DNA of 64,000 bases, taken from positions 1,644,917 to 1,708,916 of the forward strand of contig JACAXG010000106.1 in the NCBI GenBank assembly GCA_018881555.1, given 5' to 3'. Positions 1 to 14,014 of the stretch are shown one piece after another. Position 1 is the stretch's first letter. Every line of letters begins with the position of its first letter. The position numbers and the translations under genes are program-made. The DNA comes from Amblyornis subalaris. Lineage: Eukaryota > Chordata > Aves > Passeriformes > Ptilonorhynchidae. Under the pieces are notes generated by a model. The model did not search any database. It had not been told where the DNA came from and was given only the letters and a program-made list of their open reading frames with translations.

Positions 1-1570
1 TTTATAGAAATGTTCTAAAAGTGGTTTGGCAGGAAGAAAGAAAGAAGAAATTCAAAGTTCTAAAAATTCCACAACGTAGGCAGGTGCAGAATCGAGTCAT
101 GAATGGTCACAAAAGCGACCTCACAGTTTACCATAATAGCAGAAATACACTAAAGGGCNTTAAAAAATACATCAATGCAACTGGAATAATCACAGTAGCA
201 CTATCNACAGAACGCTCACTGAATTTCACAGAATATCAGAGAAAAGTTAGGACGCAAGTTCAAATCAGGCCCAGATTTGCCAGGGTGGAAGTCCAAGCTC
301 CCCTTCCCTGGAAGCATCACCTCATGGCANCACTTGACACGGGCCTGGCTGACCGACTTCCCTGCTTTGAGCAGATCTGTGTCTGCCACGGGAAATGCAA
401 TTGCAAACTGAAATACTTCAGGAAAGTGCTGATGTCTCAATGTGAGGGCAGCCTGGTGTTCTTACCAAGGCTGGGCCAGAGTTCAAAGTTAATAGGATTT
501 ATAACGTCTCTTGAGGGACACAAATTGTGAAAAAGTAGTGCTGGCAAACTGGGCAATGTGGCTGCGGAAAAGCATCCTGAGGAGCTGTACTCCACCAGCT
601 GCACCAGATAACAGCTAAGAGGGAAGTCAAGCAGAGTAGGAAATAGTGTGGGAATGGAAACACTGACCAGTGCTGCACATCCTCCTCCTAAACGGGTGTC
701 AGGGAGTGTGGGGCTCTGAGGCAACAGGAATGCATCAAACATGACTTTTACTTTTAAGGGTGCTGCTTTGGATGCAGGAATATTTGTTCAATCCACTGCC
801 TTCCGCTGATAGTACAGGTATTGAATTTGAATTGCCCAAATAAATGCAATTTGTCAGTTCCTGAAGAGTCAAACTGATCCCTTTGACTCCCTTCTGCATG
901 AAATTGATCAGCCTGTTAACCCTTGTGACTGTTGCTCTGTTTTGGCCCCAGCACTAAAGCNTTAATTGCCTGGGAAGGTAGCACATCACACAGATAATAG
1001 CACTGAGATCAGGAGCACCATCTCGCTCACCAACAGCTCACGGTCTGACTCAGTCACTGTTAAACACTTTTGAGCAATAGTGTTAACACCAGGAACAAAA
1101 AAAAATTGCAGTCCAGGCACAAAAACTCTCCACTGAGGTGTGCTTAGATGGTTAGAAAATCAAACTGTCTGTTATTCACCCATAAAAAACAGANGAACAG
1201 GAGCAACCAGAAAGGTAGGACTTGCAGAGGTTTTAGAGCCCCAAAATGTGACTGAGCACTGGAGAGCTGCAGAAGCCCATGAGAAACCCCTGGTGTTTGC
1301 AGCTCGTTATCAGGAGAGCCCCGGAGAGCAAGGGAAATGTTTTCCAAGCTGGCACGGCTGCCACGTCCTGTAAAGGGAAAGAGCTGCACACACGGAGAAG
1401 GAGTGAGGTGGCTGGGAGTAAACCCCAACGTGGTTTGCACAGTTTATCTTCTCCCAAAACTCCTACAGGTGACGNTGAAAGTAAAGAGGGACAGGGAGGA
1501 AATTGCTCTGCTACAACCACACGGTGCCTACTCGCAAGGAGGGCAAACAAAGTGAGTGCACAAGCTGCAA

Positions 1571-2309
1571 CTTCTTTTTTTTTTCCTACTCCTTTTTCTT
1601 TTCCTTTTTCGCTTTCTTTTTCTTTTTTTTTTTTTCCTTTTTGCTTCCATTTTCTCCCGTTACCTTTTTCTTTTCCTTTCTCTTTTCCCCTTCCCTTCTT
1701 TTTTCTTTTCTTTTTTCCTTCTCCTTCTCCTTGTCCTTCATCTTCTCCATTTCACTTTCCCTTTTTCTTTCTCTTTTTCCCTTTTCCTTTTCTTTTTTCA
1801 TCTTTTTTATTTTCTTTTTTCTTTTCTTTTTTCTTTCTTCTTTTCTCTTTTCTCTTTTCTTTTTTTTTCTTTTCTTTTCTTGTCTTTTTTCTTTCCTTTT
1901 CCTTCTCTTTTTCTTTTTCTTTTTCTTTTTCTTTTTCTTTTTCTTTTTCTTTTTCTTTTTTTTTCTTTTTCTTTTTCTTTTTTTCCCTTTTTCTTTTCCC
2001 TTTTTCTTATTTTCTTTCTTTTTCTCTTTTTTCCATTTCATTTTCCCTTTCCCTTTTCCTTTCCTTTTCTCCTTTTCTTTTTCTCCTTTTCTCCTTTTCT
2101 CCTTTTTTCTTTTCCTCCTTTTTTCCTTTTCTTTTTTTCTGCTTTTTTCCTTTTTTCCTTTTTCCTTTACTTTTTATTTTTCCTTTTTTTTTTTTTTTAC
2201 TTTTCTTTCCTTCTCCTGTTTTCCTTTTACCTTTACCTTTTCAATTTCCTTTTCCTATGTTGTTTTTTTTTTTTCCATTTTCTCTCTTCAATTTCCCTTT
2301 CAACCAATC
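1571..2309 (+). repeat. Long polypyrimidine (C/T) tract with (CTTTTT)n core
   Basis: For about 740 bases the + strand is nearly all C and T, with only scattered purines (for example GTTA near 1660 and a few isolated A and G). A perfect hexamer array (CTTTTT) of nine units starts at 1907 and is followed by a T run and three more C-T5 units. Being on the sense strand of ARHGAP15, the tract would be a U/C-rich stretch in the pre-mRNA. Open frames through it translate as poly-Phe/Ser/Leu (or Lys/Glu on the other strand) and are not genes. Confidence 0.95.
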
Positions 2310-4160
2310 CCAAACTGGGAGAAGCAGGAAGGCTTGCCTGGCAGGCAGGTTTAGATACGCTTCTGCAGCTCCAGCTCTGGGCTATCAAGTGCCACTTCTA
2401 GAAGAGCTTTTTCCCTGGCTTGTATCTGATTTGCATCTGGATGGTCACATGCAGCCAGAACNAACCTACACTTTCTGCAGCTGAGGTTGTTGCTTGGTTT
2501 TCTTTATACCACAGATCAGGGCACCTGGTGAGGCCACATTCCTCCTGGCAAGCTTAAGTGTATAATTTTNNAAAAAAAAAAATTAGCCCACTGTNGAAAC
2601 AGAAATCCTCCNCAGAGAAGTATTAAACCGTGATGAGAGTAACCACTTTAGGAGATGTTAGAATTTCATCCAGGATCTGTGTTTTTGCTTTGAAGCAGTA
2701 GCTGTCCTTTAGTTCAGATGGTATTTGTGAATCGCTGCCTCAAAAAAAAAAAAGGGGGTCTTTTGGCACATTCTTTAGGCTGATGACAGGCAAAATGAAG
2801 TAGATTCTGTCTCAGAAATCTCCAAANATAATCTTAGGTTTGACATAACACACCATGTCATGAAGTGATATAAGCCACATGAGCACAAAGCAGGCTTTAA
2901 ATTTAAAGAAGAATAATCCTATTTTCAGATAGGATACTTTCCATCAATTTGGATAACAAATATCTGATGCAGAATATAGGCATGTTAATGCTNAGATCCC
3001 TTAAAACCTGCAGTTCCTGGTAGTTGGTGGCCGCNGCAGCATGATTTCTACCTGTGCCATCTGAAAGTTGCTCAGACCATCCACACACACACACATATGC
3101 ACTAAAGATTTCTATCTGGAAATAAAGATCTGCATATTTTTTTCTACTGTCTTTAACCCCTCAGCACCAGTGATCCAGAGTTCCCAGTGCTAAAGAGTGA
3201 TGCAAAATGCATTAATGCTTAGCACTGGGAAATCCCAACTCCTGGTGCCAAGAGGTTCATAAATATAGTAATGAAACCTCTTGACTCAAAAGTGAGCACT
3301 ATTTAACAGAACAAGCATGAACAGCCTTTAGGAGATTTTGCAGCTGGATTTGTTCCACTGTGTCAGAGCTGAACCTCCATGATAGTAGTTTTAAAAAACT
3401 GTGCATGGTTAAAATAGAGAGTTTAAGGAAGCCAGGCAGACAAAAATTAAAACTAAATAAAACCATGAAAAGGAAAAGTAAATACACCACTGTATCCCAT
3501 ACCAGAAAAAGAGGCATCAAGATTCCCCAGTATGAATTCAGTGACAGATGTCAAGGTCTTCGGGAAGTGTCCACTAAGCTTTATTTTGCACATGCTCCTG
3601 AACAACTAAAACGAGTACTTTGTGTGATAATTTACTAGCAAATCAGTATCAATAAATCAGAATCATGTAAGCAGTCATGTTTATTATATCCTTGTTGCTT
3701 AATATTCATGATAGTAATTTATTTTTATAGTACAGTTTCACTGTTATCTCCTCCTTTGCTGTAACTTTGAGACAAGCAAGCTGCAAAAGTAGAAGGTCAG
3801 GTAACCCTTTGAAGACTGTAAAAGTTCATTCACNTGGAATTTGCCTGCTTAGGGTTTGTTNTTTTTTTTTTTAATGCTTTAGTGGCTCCTTAAAATATTT
3901 ATACTATCATCCCTAACCTAGCATTATTTATTTAGCAAATATCGCTGCAAAATGAGAGTTGCAGAGCAGTGTATGGATACCAACTCTATAAATGAGGAAT
4001 CCAACATTTCCTGAACTGCACGATTGAAAATGGTCATGAAATCTGGTGTTAGGTCTGTATTTTAAGAGAAACCCATACTTTTCCTTTAAAAAGGTTAAAC
4101 CACACAATTATTTAAGATTTCCTGATGTTTTGCAATGGNAAAAATATAAGGAAATNTAAT

Positions 4161-4178
4161 TTTTTTGTTGTTGTTGTT
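4161..4178 (+). repeat. Short T run and (GTT)n simple repeat
   Basis: Six T bases followed by four GTT units. Confidence 0.7.
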
Positions 4179-5748
4179 AAAAGCAGAAAGAAATTTGATT
4201 CTTAATTCATCAAGGTGNTTTGGTGTGTTTTCTCAGTTTGAAAGGAAGGAAATGAAATTCCCACTCAAGCCCACTTTTCACTTCAAGAGAGACACAAAGG
4301 AGTTCTAATCTAAGTGGAAGTGAGGGCCAAACGTGTAGGACTTCTTAACCAGGTTGGAAGTGACAGGAACAGGAGGTTTTATCCATGGAACATGCAGAGT
4401 ACAAACAGCTACAGCCTCTACCAATCACTCCTACTAAAACACCTCATTACTGACTGGGTGAGGCCTTAGTAACTCAAGATCTAGGCCTTAACAGTGCATT
4501 CAGATGTAACTAAGTAGCCCTTTTTTCTTTTTATATGTACTTTTTAGTAAAAAAATGGATTTCAGCTGTGCCAGTTGAGGTGCAAGAACCCCTATTGTTC
4601 CTTTAGTGCAGTCATAAAGCACGATAAAGTTTAATGAGAAAGCACAAATTCAAAGATGATGTAGACGTCAAGATCTTCTCTATGATCTATAAATCAGAAA
4701 TCAGCAGAATTCTTTGGACTCATTTTTTAAAATATTTTTCTGTGCTGCTGATCTGCTTCACTATTTCACCTCAGAGTGAGTTTATGCAGTAGAAGAATCA
4801 TTCAATATGTAAAGCTCTTTGAGTTAAAGCCAGCCTGTAATTATACAATGGCCTCATTGGTATGTCCCCTTGTCTTTCAATTAGGGATGAGCTTTTGATG
4901 GAGTTGTATTGGTTACTGCACATAATCAATTGTTTCTCATCTAGGAACATATTTTTCATTAGACAGGAGGTGGAGGCCACACAAAAAAATATTGCTGATC
5001 AGATGAATGAAGTCTAAACCTACCTCATCACAAAGATAACATCTAAAAATGCTTCAGGTTTATTTATGGCAAACAAAAAATATGACTAGGCTTCAAGAAA
5101 TGATGAAGATAAGCAGACATAAAAGACATTTTTATTCTAAGTGTAAACTATCATTAAATGTATTTAGATTTATACCCTATAATTATTATGATTGTAGCAA
5201 TTAATCAATCAACTGATTAACATGTAGGGTCAGCAGGACACAGTGATCTTATCTTGAAGCTTGAATTAATTAATTATTCCTTACTCTACATTATTATTTT
5301 CTACTTGTGTATGTTTTCTCAGTGTCCCTACTGAAAAAACATANCTTTTTTTTTCCTATGATGTATTGAGCAGAGCACAGGAAGACACTGACGTACATTT
5401 ACTAATTTGCCATCAGAATTTCAAATTAATTAAAATATTTTTAAAGCATTGCATAATTTTTAACTACTTGTTATATTCTAATTAGCAAGGTTCAATTAAA
5501 TTGTTTTCAACGTAGCAACTTAAGAGCTCTCATCTCTTCAAGTGGAGTCAAATTCAGCGGGTGTATATTGTTGCAATGATATAATTCCATGTTCATTATC
5601 CCACAAGCCAGTGAAGTCTCTCTGAGCAGAGTATTTGTTTACTGTCTGTGGCAGTGTGAGGATTTTCCAGTTCCACAGGCAATGCTGCTGTCAGGAGTTC
5701 TTCCTGAAATTCGGCTATGTTTCAATTTGCTTCATGCAAAATTATTTT

Positions 5749-5829
5749 ATGTCCCTGCCCATGGCAGGGGGTTGGAATTAGATGATTTTTAAGGGCTCTT
5801 CCCACCCAAACCATTCTAGGATTCCATGA
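5749..5829 (+). mobile_element. CR1 LINE 3'-end fragment
   Basis: The sequence reads TGTCCCTGCCCATGGCAGGGG, then TTGGAATTAGATGATTTTTAAGGG and the CCCACCCAAACCATTCTAGGATTC tail. This is the conserved 3' untranslated end of avian CR1, 5'-truncated as usual, in sense orientation. About 80 bp remain. Confidence 0.85.
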
Positions 5830-7925
5830 AAAGCATCACTTCCAACAGCCTTGCTAGAGCTTGTGCTGAACATTTCCTCTGTCTCTTTGCAGTAGAATTT
5901 GTGTCACTCTGAAGTCACTACTGGGAATCTTGCTGGCTCCACCACTGTGTCCAATTTCCTCCTGGTTATCACCCCCAGTTTGTTTGACATTCTTGGTTCT
6001 TAAAAACTTGGGTTAGGGATTTCAACTATTTTTTTTTCTTTTTCTATTCTTATGTTTTCTTATCTTTTTCTCTTATTCCATAGTTGCTCGTTTAGAGCAA
6101 GCCCAGTAAGCCCTGGTGATGTTGAAGAAAGACACAAACGCTCTGTCAGACAGCACCTATGTCACTGACTTGTCCCAAAAGGCATTCAAATGCTCTGTGC
6201 TTGTAAACTCAGTGCTGTTATCACCTACTGATTTACACTTCGCTTGTGCTTTGATGAAGAAGGATATTCATTAGATTTTATATGCATTTCCCTCTATCTG
6301 GGGCTGTTTTAGCCAACCAAACCACATTTCCACCACAGAGCAGACAGGCCCTTCTTTATTCTCTCATGTAACCACGAGCCCCATACGTATCTTAGATGCC
6401 TTAAGTCATCTTTGCCTTTTGGGGTTTTTTTCATAATGCAGGGCTGAAACACTCCTCAGTGCTGTAATTCTCCTTGTTTCCCAGCACTTCCACCACACAA
6501 GCCTAAAAGAACATCAAGCTTTAGTTTGGAAGAAACACCATAGCCCTTCAGACACCCTTCTTTCAGGCAGGAGAGGGACAGGGACCTCTTTACATACCTC
6601 AGTGGCCTTTGGGAAAGGCTTCCCACAGTGCCTGTCTCACCCCTCCTGTCCTTCTGGGCCCTTCCTCCTCCTCCTGCTCCTGTGCCTCCTGCCATAACCC
6701 CCACGCAGACACACACAAAGCAGTCCTCTTCTCCATGTCTGCTTTTTCCCCCCTTTTTTTTCAGTCTGTAACACCCTACCGCAGTGAGTCCATGTCCTGA
6801 CTGGGGCTGTCGGGCTCTACTATTATCTATACAATCAAAAATAAAAGAGATGCTAAAAATCCAGCTGCTGGCTCTCTCACTGAGCTCTCAGAGAAGTTCA
6901 TATCCCAGCCCCTGGTGGTTTTATTTTCCCAATTTTAGTGTAGGAGATAGCAGTAATAGAAGTAGGTTTGGGGGCCCTAAATAGAAAGGGTAGGAGAAGC
7001 AGTTATCATCAAGCTTTAGCTTTGAAATGTAAACTTAGCAAAGACTTCCCTGATGAAGTATACATATGGAACTACAAAATGCCACTTTTTATCCATTTGT
7101 TTTCCTGACCATAACCACGTTTTCACACTGTCAGCATTTTCATTAGAAGCTCTTTTTGTCAGAGGTTTATAACGAGAATGTAAAGATTTGCTATGGGCTA
7201 AATCTCAATCCAAGAGCAAATGTTTATACCAATTCTGAAAACAATCAGCTTGCCCATTTGTAGTTATGCATGTGTTCATCATCTGTTACTGCTTGTCCAA
7301 TGCTCTGCAACTTCTGGAAGGAAAAAGAGACATCTGGAGGGAAAAAAAAAGCTATCCTGCAGATAGCACACTGTAGGCTCTCCTGAGTTATTGAATAAGG
7401 TACTACAGAAATGCAGCTTTTCAGTCAATATAAATATTTTTTTGCTCAAGCCTGTCAAATTTACTGCAGCAATATTGTAATGCACGGCTTAGGCTGGTCT
7501 CCTTTTGTGCAGTACTGACATGGAAGTTGGGTTAAAAATTCACTGGAAATTATTCACCTAATGAACTGAGCCACTTTTGTGATGCCAGGCACGATGAATT
7601 CTTTGAAAATGTTTTAGCTTATCTTCTGGACCTGAGGGTTAACAGGGTTTTCCTGTCTGTCACTTCCACTGTGTATCAGTCATTAAGTCCCACAGTGTTC
7701 TGGGGATGAGTTAAATGTAAAAGATAATTTACAGTCTTTTTCCTTCTCTGGCTGTGCTGGTTGAACAAAAAGGTACATAGAGTGGGCATGCATATAATGA
7801 CATAAAGGAAAAATTTTCACACAGGGTAAACAGTTAGGAGCAGTCTCACAAAATTATTTGTGCCTTTAGGTGTTACCTGTGCACAGCGTGACCCAATAAA
7901 AAGTTTATCTGGGTAAAATTCAGAA

Positions 7926-8023
7926 ATCATAGGATCATAAAATCACAGAATGGTTTGGGTTGGAAGGACCATTAAAGATCTTGGGTCTACCCCTCTGCCA
8001 TGAGCAGGGACACCTTCCACTAG
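7926..8023 (-). mobile_element. CR1 LINE 3'-end fragment
   Basis: The sequence reads ATCATAGGATCATAAAATCACAG, then AATGGTTTGGGTTGGAAGGACC and the GCCATGAGCAGGGACACCTTCC block. This is the reverse complement of the CR1 3' end with two to three copies of the 8-bp tail repeat. It is truncated after CCACTAG. Confidence 0.9.
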
Positions 8024-9539
8024 AAGAAATAAAGATAAACCAGGTGCTAATCTCAAAGTTGCCTCCGTTTTAACACAGAAGGTGCCTGAGGTTGTAGAGC
8101 ACTTCAGGAAGCTCGGTAGTACTTAGTATTTACATACAATGCTCAGTGTTGCAAGTACTTACTTGATAATAGCATTAAAGTGATACTTACAAGTCTCTTT
8201 ACTCAGTAAACCTCAGGAAAAAAAAAATTACAACCCTCATTAGTGTTTCTGCACAGACTACAGTAAAAATTAATTGAGTCACCCCATCCTAGACATGGGT
8301 AGGTCTCCAAACTTAGCACCAATGTGGCTGCATCCTCTGCTAAAGTATAATGAAAGCAGTTGGAAAAGTGTGTATAGACCATCCTGTAAAGCCATCAGGG
8401 AATTTATTTTTTCCTTTGGCAAATAATTCATGAAGAGCTATAACTCGCTGACAAATCATTGTGCAGACAATGAAAAGAGATTTTTCAGGATGGTCATGAG
8501 CACACATCTGGTGTGAATGTTCCCAGGAACACTTCTCCACCCTGCCATGCACAGCCCTTTTGTTTTGGGGGGGATTTCGAGGGAATAAAAATGCTCACCT
8601 GAGTATTCGTGAACATGCAGGCATCAGTAGACCTACATGGAAAAGAACAAAAAAAATTAAGACTCAAAAAGTTCTTTCTTTTTTGGCTTGATTCACCCAG
8701 CTCTTCTTTCGTCCAGAAAGCTTTAAGAAGTTAATTAATTATGAGCTAATTAAACTTTCCGAAGTCATTGTGAGATTTCTAGCATTAATATAAATATTTC
8801 AGAGCAAGTAAACTGAGGCACACATTATTTTGTGCAAATCAGGTCAGACCAAGCAGACAGCAGCAGCCCTCTCTGTCCCATTCCCCTACTCTACAAACAT
8901 TTCTGCTCTTTCCAAGCTCCACATTTATCTAGTAAGGGTTAAAGCAAGATTTAAAATCCTATACGAAATCTGTGCAAATATGTGATCTGCATAAATCTGG
9001 GCCACAAAATTAATATACTTGTATACATTTTCCCCATCTGCTATATTGCTGACACATCCAGCTTGTAGCCCAGAATGTTTTAGAGAAGAAAGGGCCATCT
9101 CTATGTTTAGTGCAAGAGTTCAAGTGGAGTTAGAGACTTAGTGGTGCACTCAGCCTTCTCCACTAAACATAGAAGGCAGCTTGGGGTACTTGGGAATTTT
9201 TCTTCCAAAATGCCAAACCGCTGGTTCTTGGTGGGGGAAGGAGGAGTGGTGTTATTTTTTTGTAAGTAGATGAGGAATTAAATTGCATATTTAGTACAGA
9301 AAAAAAGTTTTTCTTTGTACTCTTTCAGTCTTGTCAGCAATCATAATATATGTGTGTGCCTGTGAACGTGTATACATAACACCTATAAATTTTCCGTTAA
9401 AAAACAAAAGATAAAAAACACTCAGACAAGGGTAAGGTCATCCCGAACCTCCAAATATCGTAGGAGTGCTTTGAGGGGCTGCGACCTGGGAGAGGCAGCT
9501 CTTTTCTGGTTTGTGACTGCAGACTCCCCACCCCAGCTG

Positions 9540-9760
9540 GGTGCCTGTAATGCCTTTTCCTGCGTCGGGAGGTAAAGAAGTGTTCCCTTGCAGACTTTAT
9601 GCTGGAGGAATAGTGCAGGAATGCTTCGTCCAGAGGCTCAGGGGCTGCCCTGAGACCTCCATCGCGTGTTAGGAGGAGGTGCAGCCCGTCCGGAGCCAGC
9701 CCTGCCCCGCGCTCCCTTGGTGCCCCCGCCCGCCTCTGCTCCAGATGCAATCAAAGTCTG
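9540..9760. promoter_or_regulatory. Small GC-rich, CpG-bearing patch
   Basis: About ten CpGs, mainly in 9661-9740 (ATCGCGTG, CCCGTCCGG, CCCCGCGCTC). A 117-codon - strand open frame here (9397-9750) is arginine/proline-rich as expected from GC-rich sequence and is not called a gene. Confidence 0.3.
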
Positions 9761-10379
9761 TTTTCCAGGAGGGTGGTTACATATCCTTGGGAGGGAGGTT
9801 GGCCTTTTTTCACTCTTTAATTCATTCGCCGTAACACACTTCGAATTTTTTTGCATTGTTTTGCCACAGATGCCCAGTTTACTGTGTCATTTTGAATATC
9901 CTGGAATTTCCAGTTCCCAGTTAAAAATACGGCTGTATATTCACTCTTTTTTTTTTTATGGCTTTTATTAACACTCTAACGGATGTTTGTGGGTATTGTG
10001 GCATGTCCATCTTGTGGGTTTATGGACAAAATGCTGAGGTTAACAGAGCTGACTGAAGGTCATAAATTCAGAAGACTCAGTGTGGCAGCTTTAGGTCACC
10101 AAAAGGCTCCTCTCCACATGGGGGTCCCCCTGTGGCTTTAAGGTCATGTCTGACTTGTAGAGCCACCTACCTTTACTGTGACTTCTGTAATCTCAATTTC
10201 TGTTTCCATAGTATCAGAGTTAGATAACACCAATCAACTTTCTTTTTCAGAACAGACCTGTTTAGTTGCATAGATAGTCCCATATTTTCTCAAACAGCCT
10301 GACCTTAAGCTATATCAGAAGTCACCTGGAAACTGGAACCCTTGAAAAAATGCCATGGAAGTTACCTGTATTTTGGTTT

Positions 10380-10500
10380 TATATATATATATATATATAT
10401 GTGTGTATATATATATATATATATAAAAATTATATATGTAATAGATTGTGTACTATGTAATATATATTATATAATATATTATATTGTGATTTTTTAATGC
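10380..10500. repeat. (AT)n microsatellite with GT interruption and AT-rich tail
   Basis: Alternating AT runs from about 10380 to 10425 with a GTGTGT interruption near 10401. It continues as TATATATTATATAATATATT-like sequence to about 10490. The block is strongly self-complementary. Confidence 0.9.
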
Positions 10501-13500
10501 ATAGCCAAATAATACCACCATTATAATATGGTGAGTGGCAGGGTTGGATTACACTTCGTATTTTTAAAATGTCCATTTATTTTTCATCTTCAGCATGTCA
10601 GAAATTACCAAAATCACCCTGTGAAGTGTAATTCCTGGGTAAGCTCCACTTTTCAGTTCACCACAGCCAGTTACTCAGTCATCTCTATTGATACAGCAAT
10701 GTTGTCTTCCACCAGACAGAGACCTCAATATTTGTCTTCTCCACACATTAGGCTTTCCCACATAGCAGCAATGCATCATATGTTTATTTGACTTCTGTGG
10801 CTTTTGCTGGTGACTCACACTGACTGCATGGTGGTGCTTTTGCAGGCAGCAGGAGAATTATTTTATCACTTTGTATAGTAACTTCCATGTCCAGTAAAAC
10901 ACACAAAAAATTAAGATTCTTTACCTTACCTATATGCCAGGTACTATATTAATTGCTACTGAATAAGGCCTTCACTCTGGGATTTATATTCTTTTTTTTT
11001 TTTTTTTNCTTTAAAGCATAAGGCATATTTAAGGGAAAGATAAAGACTGACAAGCAAAGAAGAAAGTGAGACAAGGAAGATGGGTGCAAAGGGAATTGGG
11101 AGGATTAGAGACTTGTGCAAAGACAACCAAGATATTTGGGTGCAAATAAGTGATCTGCTCACACTTTTGCATTTTGACACTTGCCTGATGGTCGTGTACA
11201 TGAATCCTTGTTGGATTTTTGCAGGCTTTTTGCTAAGCAACACAGGCAGGTCTGTTCGGAAAGAATCCCTCCAACAGAGGACAGTGCCCAGTCCCCTGAA
11301 GTCCAGGAGATGATTTATTAATGTTCATCACCAGGTCTTCATGATGAGTGACCATATCAAACCTCATTTTCAGCAGAAATCATCCTGGACAGGAGATAAC
11401 TTATAAGAANACACTCCAAAACGTTCTGAAACCTCCCACCCACACTGCCAGAAAGCCGGGGAGGTCCCACAGCTCCCTGCTGCCCTTCCCACTGGTGCTA
11501 ATTAATTAATTTCTTTCCATGTCAGCAAGAGATCTCTGGGTCACCAGTCCCCTTGGTCAACAGGGAGCTTTATGGATATACATGAGGTCCATGGTGTTTT
11601 TAAATCTCTGCTGCAGATGTCCATGAATTTGAAATGGTGGCTGTCATATTAGAGAAATAGTGTTTTCTCTCTCTTTTCTTCCCTCTGCCTTGTCTTATTC
11701 TACTTGTAACAAAATGCACAATGAATTCAAATGAGGAACTCTATACAGAGCTTGGTTACTGTTATTCCACTCCTGCAGAAATCAGTGGNGGATGTTCCTT
11801 TTCCACCTGTTCATGCTTTTTTCCACAGCCTAGACCGAGGTTAGCTCAGCTTTGCTCCGTGTTCTCTTCCCTTTGGTTCAGTGCTATTTCCAGCTGTCCA
11901 ACCTGTACCCCTTTAAAATNCAAGCAAATAACACAAGGAAAGTGTCACTGGTTGCTTTTATTTGCTTTAAAGGGAGGAGCATGCAGAGCCTTCATTAGCT
12001 CTGTGCACGACTCTGGGTACACCACCATCAATATTTCAGCACTTCGTTGTGAAGATCAGGGAGAAAACAGGCATTTATAAACTCACTTCATCCTTCCTTG
12101 TGTCCCTTTTGTCTGTCTCTTCCTCACACACTGCTTGCACAGAGGATGCCACAGAAACACAGGCACACTGGAAGTGGGATTTTGCTCCAAGGAGAAGAGC
12201 AGAGGGAGCATTTCCAATGAGGACACAGCACNTCTCTTGCTGTGCTCTCATTTAAAGCATTCCTGGTGCAAAACCAGGTTAGATAAGCCTCCAGTGATAG
12301 GGTTTTTTTCCTTTTTGTGTTTGTCCTTTACACTTGCAGCTTGTAATTGGAAAGGTGTGAAGATGAGGCACCAAAAATAGAGGGAGAAAGCCAGGTGCAC
12401 GAGTTCGTGTGCCATCTCAGAGAAAGCGAGAGCTTAAACTGCAGCCAACTGAGAAATTTAGGTGCACAAAGTTAAAACTAATAGTAAACTATCCACACTC
12501 CATTTTTTTTGGCAGAGCCAAGACCCCCTCCATTTGTCCAGAGTCGCAGAGTGTGTGAATGGCTTTGCACGGGAAATGATTCTGAACTTTGCAAATAGCT
12601 TTTATTATAGCTCCTCTGTGACACTGCTAGAAAACAGATTAGATCATAGCTCATTTCTCTTTTATTATTCTGACAGTGATTTCATTTGTTCAGAACTTCC
12701 ATTTTGCCTTTAATATCTCATATGCGGTCACATTTTGGGAGCTTTAGGATGCGCTGGTTCTGCGTGCGTGTCTCTCACCTTCGCCAACTCATTACAGAGA
12801 AGCATCCTCCCTAAATAACAAATATTAACAAACATGTATGAACTTCAGATGATACAATTCCCAGTTCATTTCCTGGGCTATAACACTGCCAGAGAGGGAT
12901 CAAATAAAGAGCCTGCCTGATCCCTAAAACAAGGCACGCTAGTGTGGGAAAAGTCCTTTGTTTTATACCTATAAGGGGAAAATATATTAAATCCTGACCG
13001 TGCAAAGACTGGAGCAGAGAGCCCTCAGCTAGAACTGCAAAAATAAGAGTTTGACAGCCCAAAACAAGCACTTCAGCCAGGCATTGTCTCCCACAATATA
13101 TTCCACTTCTGCCCTTTANAGTCAACTGCTTTAGATGCTCTCAAAATGAACATGGCTGACCCCAAAGGAGCCCATTTTAAGACTTGTTTGGGGATTTTTA
13201 GCGACATAAAGTCACTGTCCCGTGGTTCTTTTCCTCCCACCTATATGATGCTGCCAGAGAGGCCTGACCCAGGGTTAGGTCCTTCCCACTGGTCTCCAAA
13301 CATTACAGCGACCCTTTTGTACCATCGGTGGCTGGGATTGCCTGGAACAGCCTTCAGCCTGCTCTGAAGTTATGTTGGGCAACCATCCAGCAGAAAGCTG
13401 TTCATTAGAAAAGCTGAAAGGTCATTTTTGCACGTATAATATCTTTCTATCCTAGTCCATGGACAGTAATTAATGATTTAAACCTAAAAAATCCAGCTAA

Positions 13501-13944
13501 AACTGAACACAGTAGGAATAAATACCAATAACCTGCAACAAAAAAATCCCCAACATTGCGCAGGTCTAGCAAGGATCATTACAGTTAGCTAATTTTTTGG
13601 AAGTAGTATCATAGCAAAAGAGCCCTATAATTTTATTTTATACATGTTCAGCTGTGACATTATGATGCTCTTTTTCCCATCTTATGTCTGGATCCTTTAC
13701 CTACAAAAGCCAGCTGAAGGTTTGGGGTTTGTTGTTTGTTTTTTTTTCCTTTGGATCAGAAAAAGATTTATTTCTGTGACTGCAGATATTTTAAAATATA
13801 TTTTAAATGTTTTCTATTATTCCCTCCTTCTGCTCTCCACACATGTTAAAATCCGCTCAGAGCAAGGGTCTGCGAAAAGGAGCTGGAAAGGGCTATGTCC
13901 TTTTTTCTGGGGTTGTTTTCTTTGTGAGCCTGCAAGTACATTGC

Positions 13945-13950
<6 letters not shown>

Positions 13951-14003
<53 letters not shown>

Positions 14004-14014
14004 TGTGTGTGTGT
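13951..14014 (+). repeat. (GT)n microsatellite
   Basis: About 25 uninterrupted GT units run from 13951 to 14000; after a TT interruption GT continues to 14014. It explains the poly-Val/Cys open frames crossing this position. Confidence 0.95.

Noticed and set aside
1279..2484. Open frames of 281-401 codons on + and 151 codons on - across the pyrimidine tract
   Set aside because: They translate as Phe/Ser/Leu or Lys/Glu low complexity from the C/T repeat. No real protein features.
13240..13400. Possible CR1 copy (TTCCCACTGG, GGGCAACC words)
   Set aside because: Word order does not follow CR1 and there is no tail repeat.
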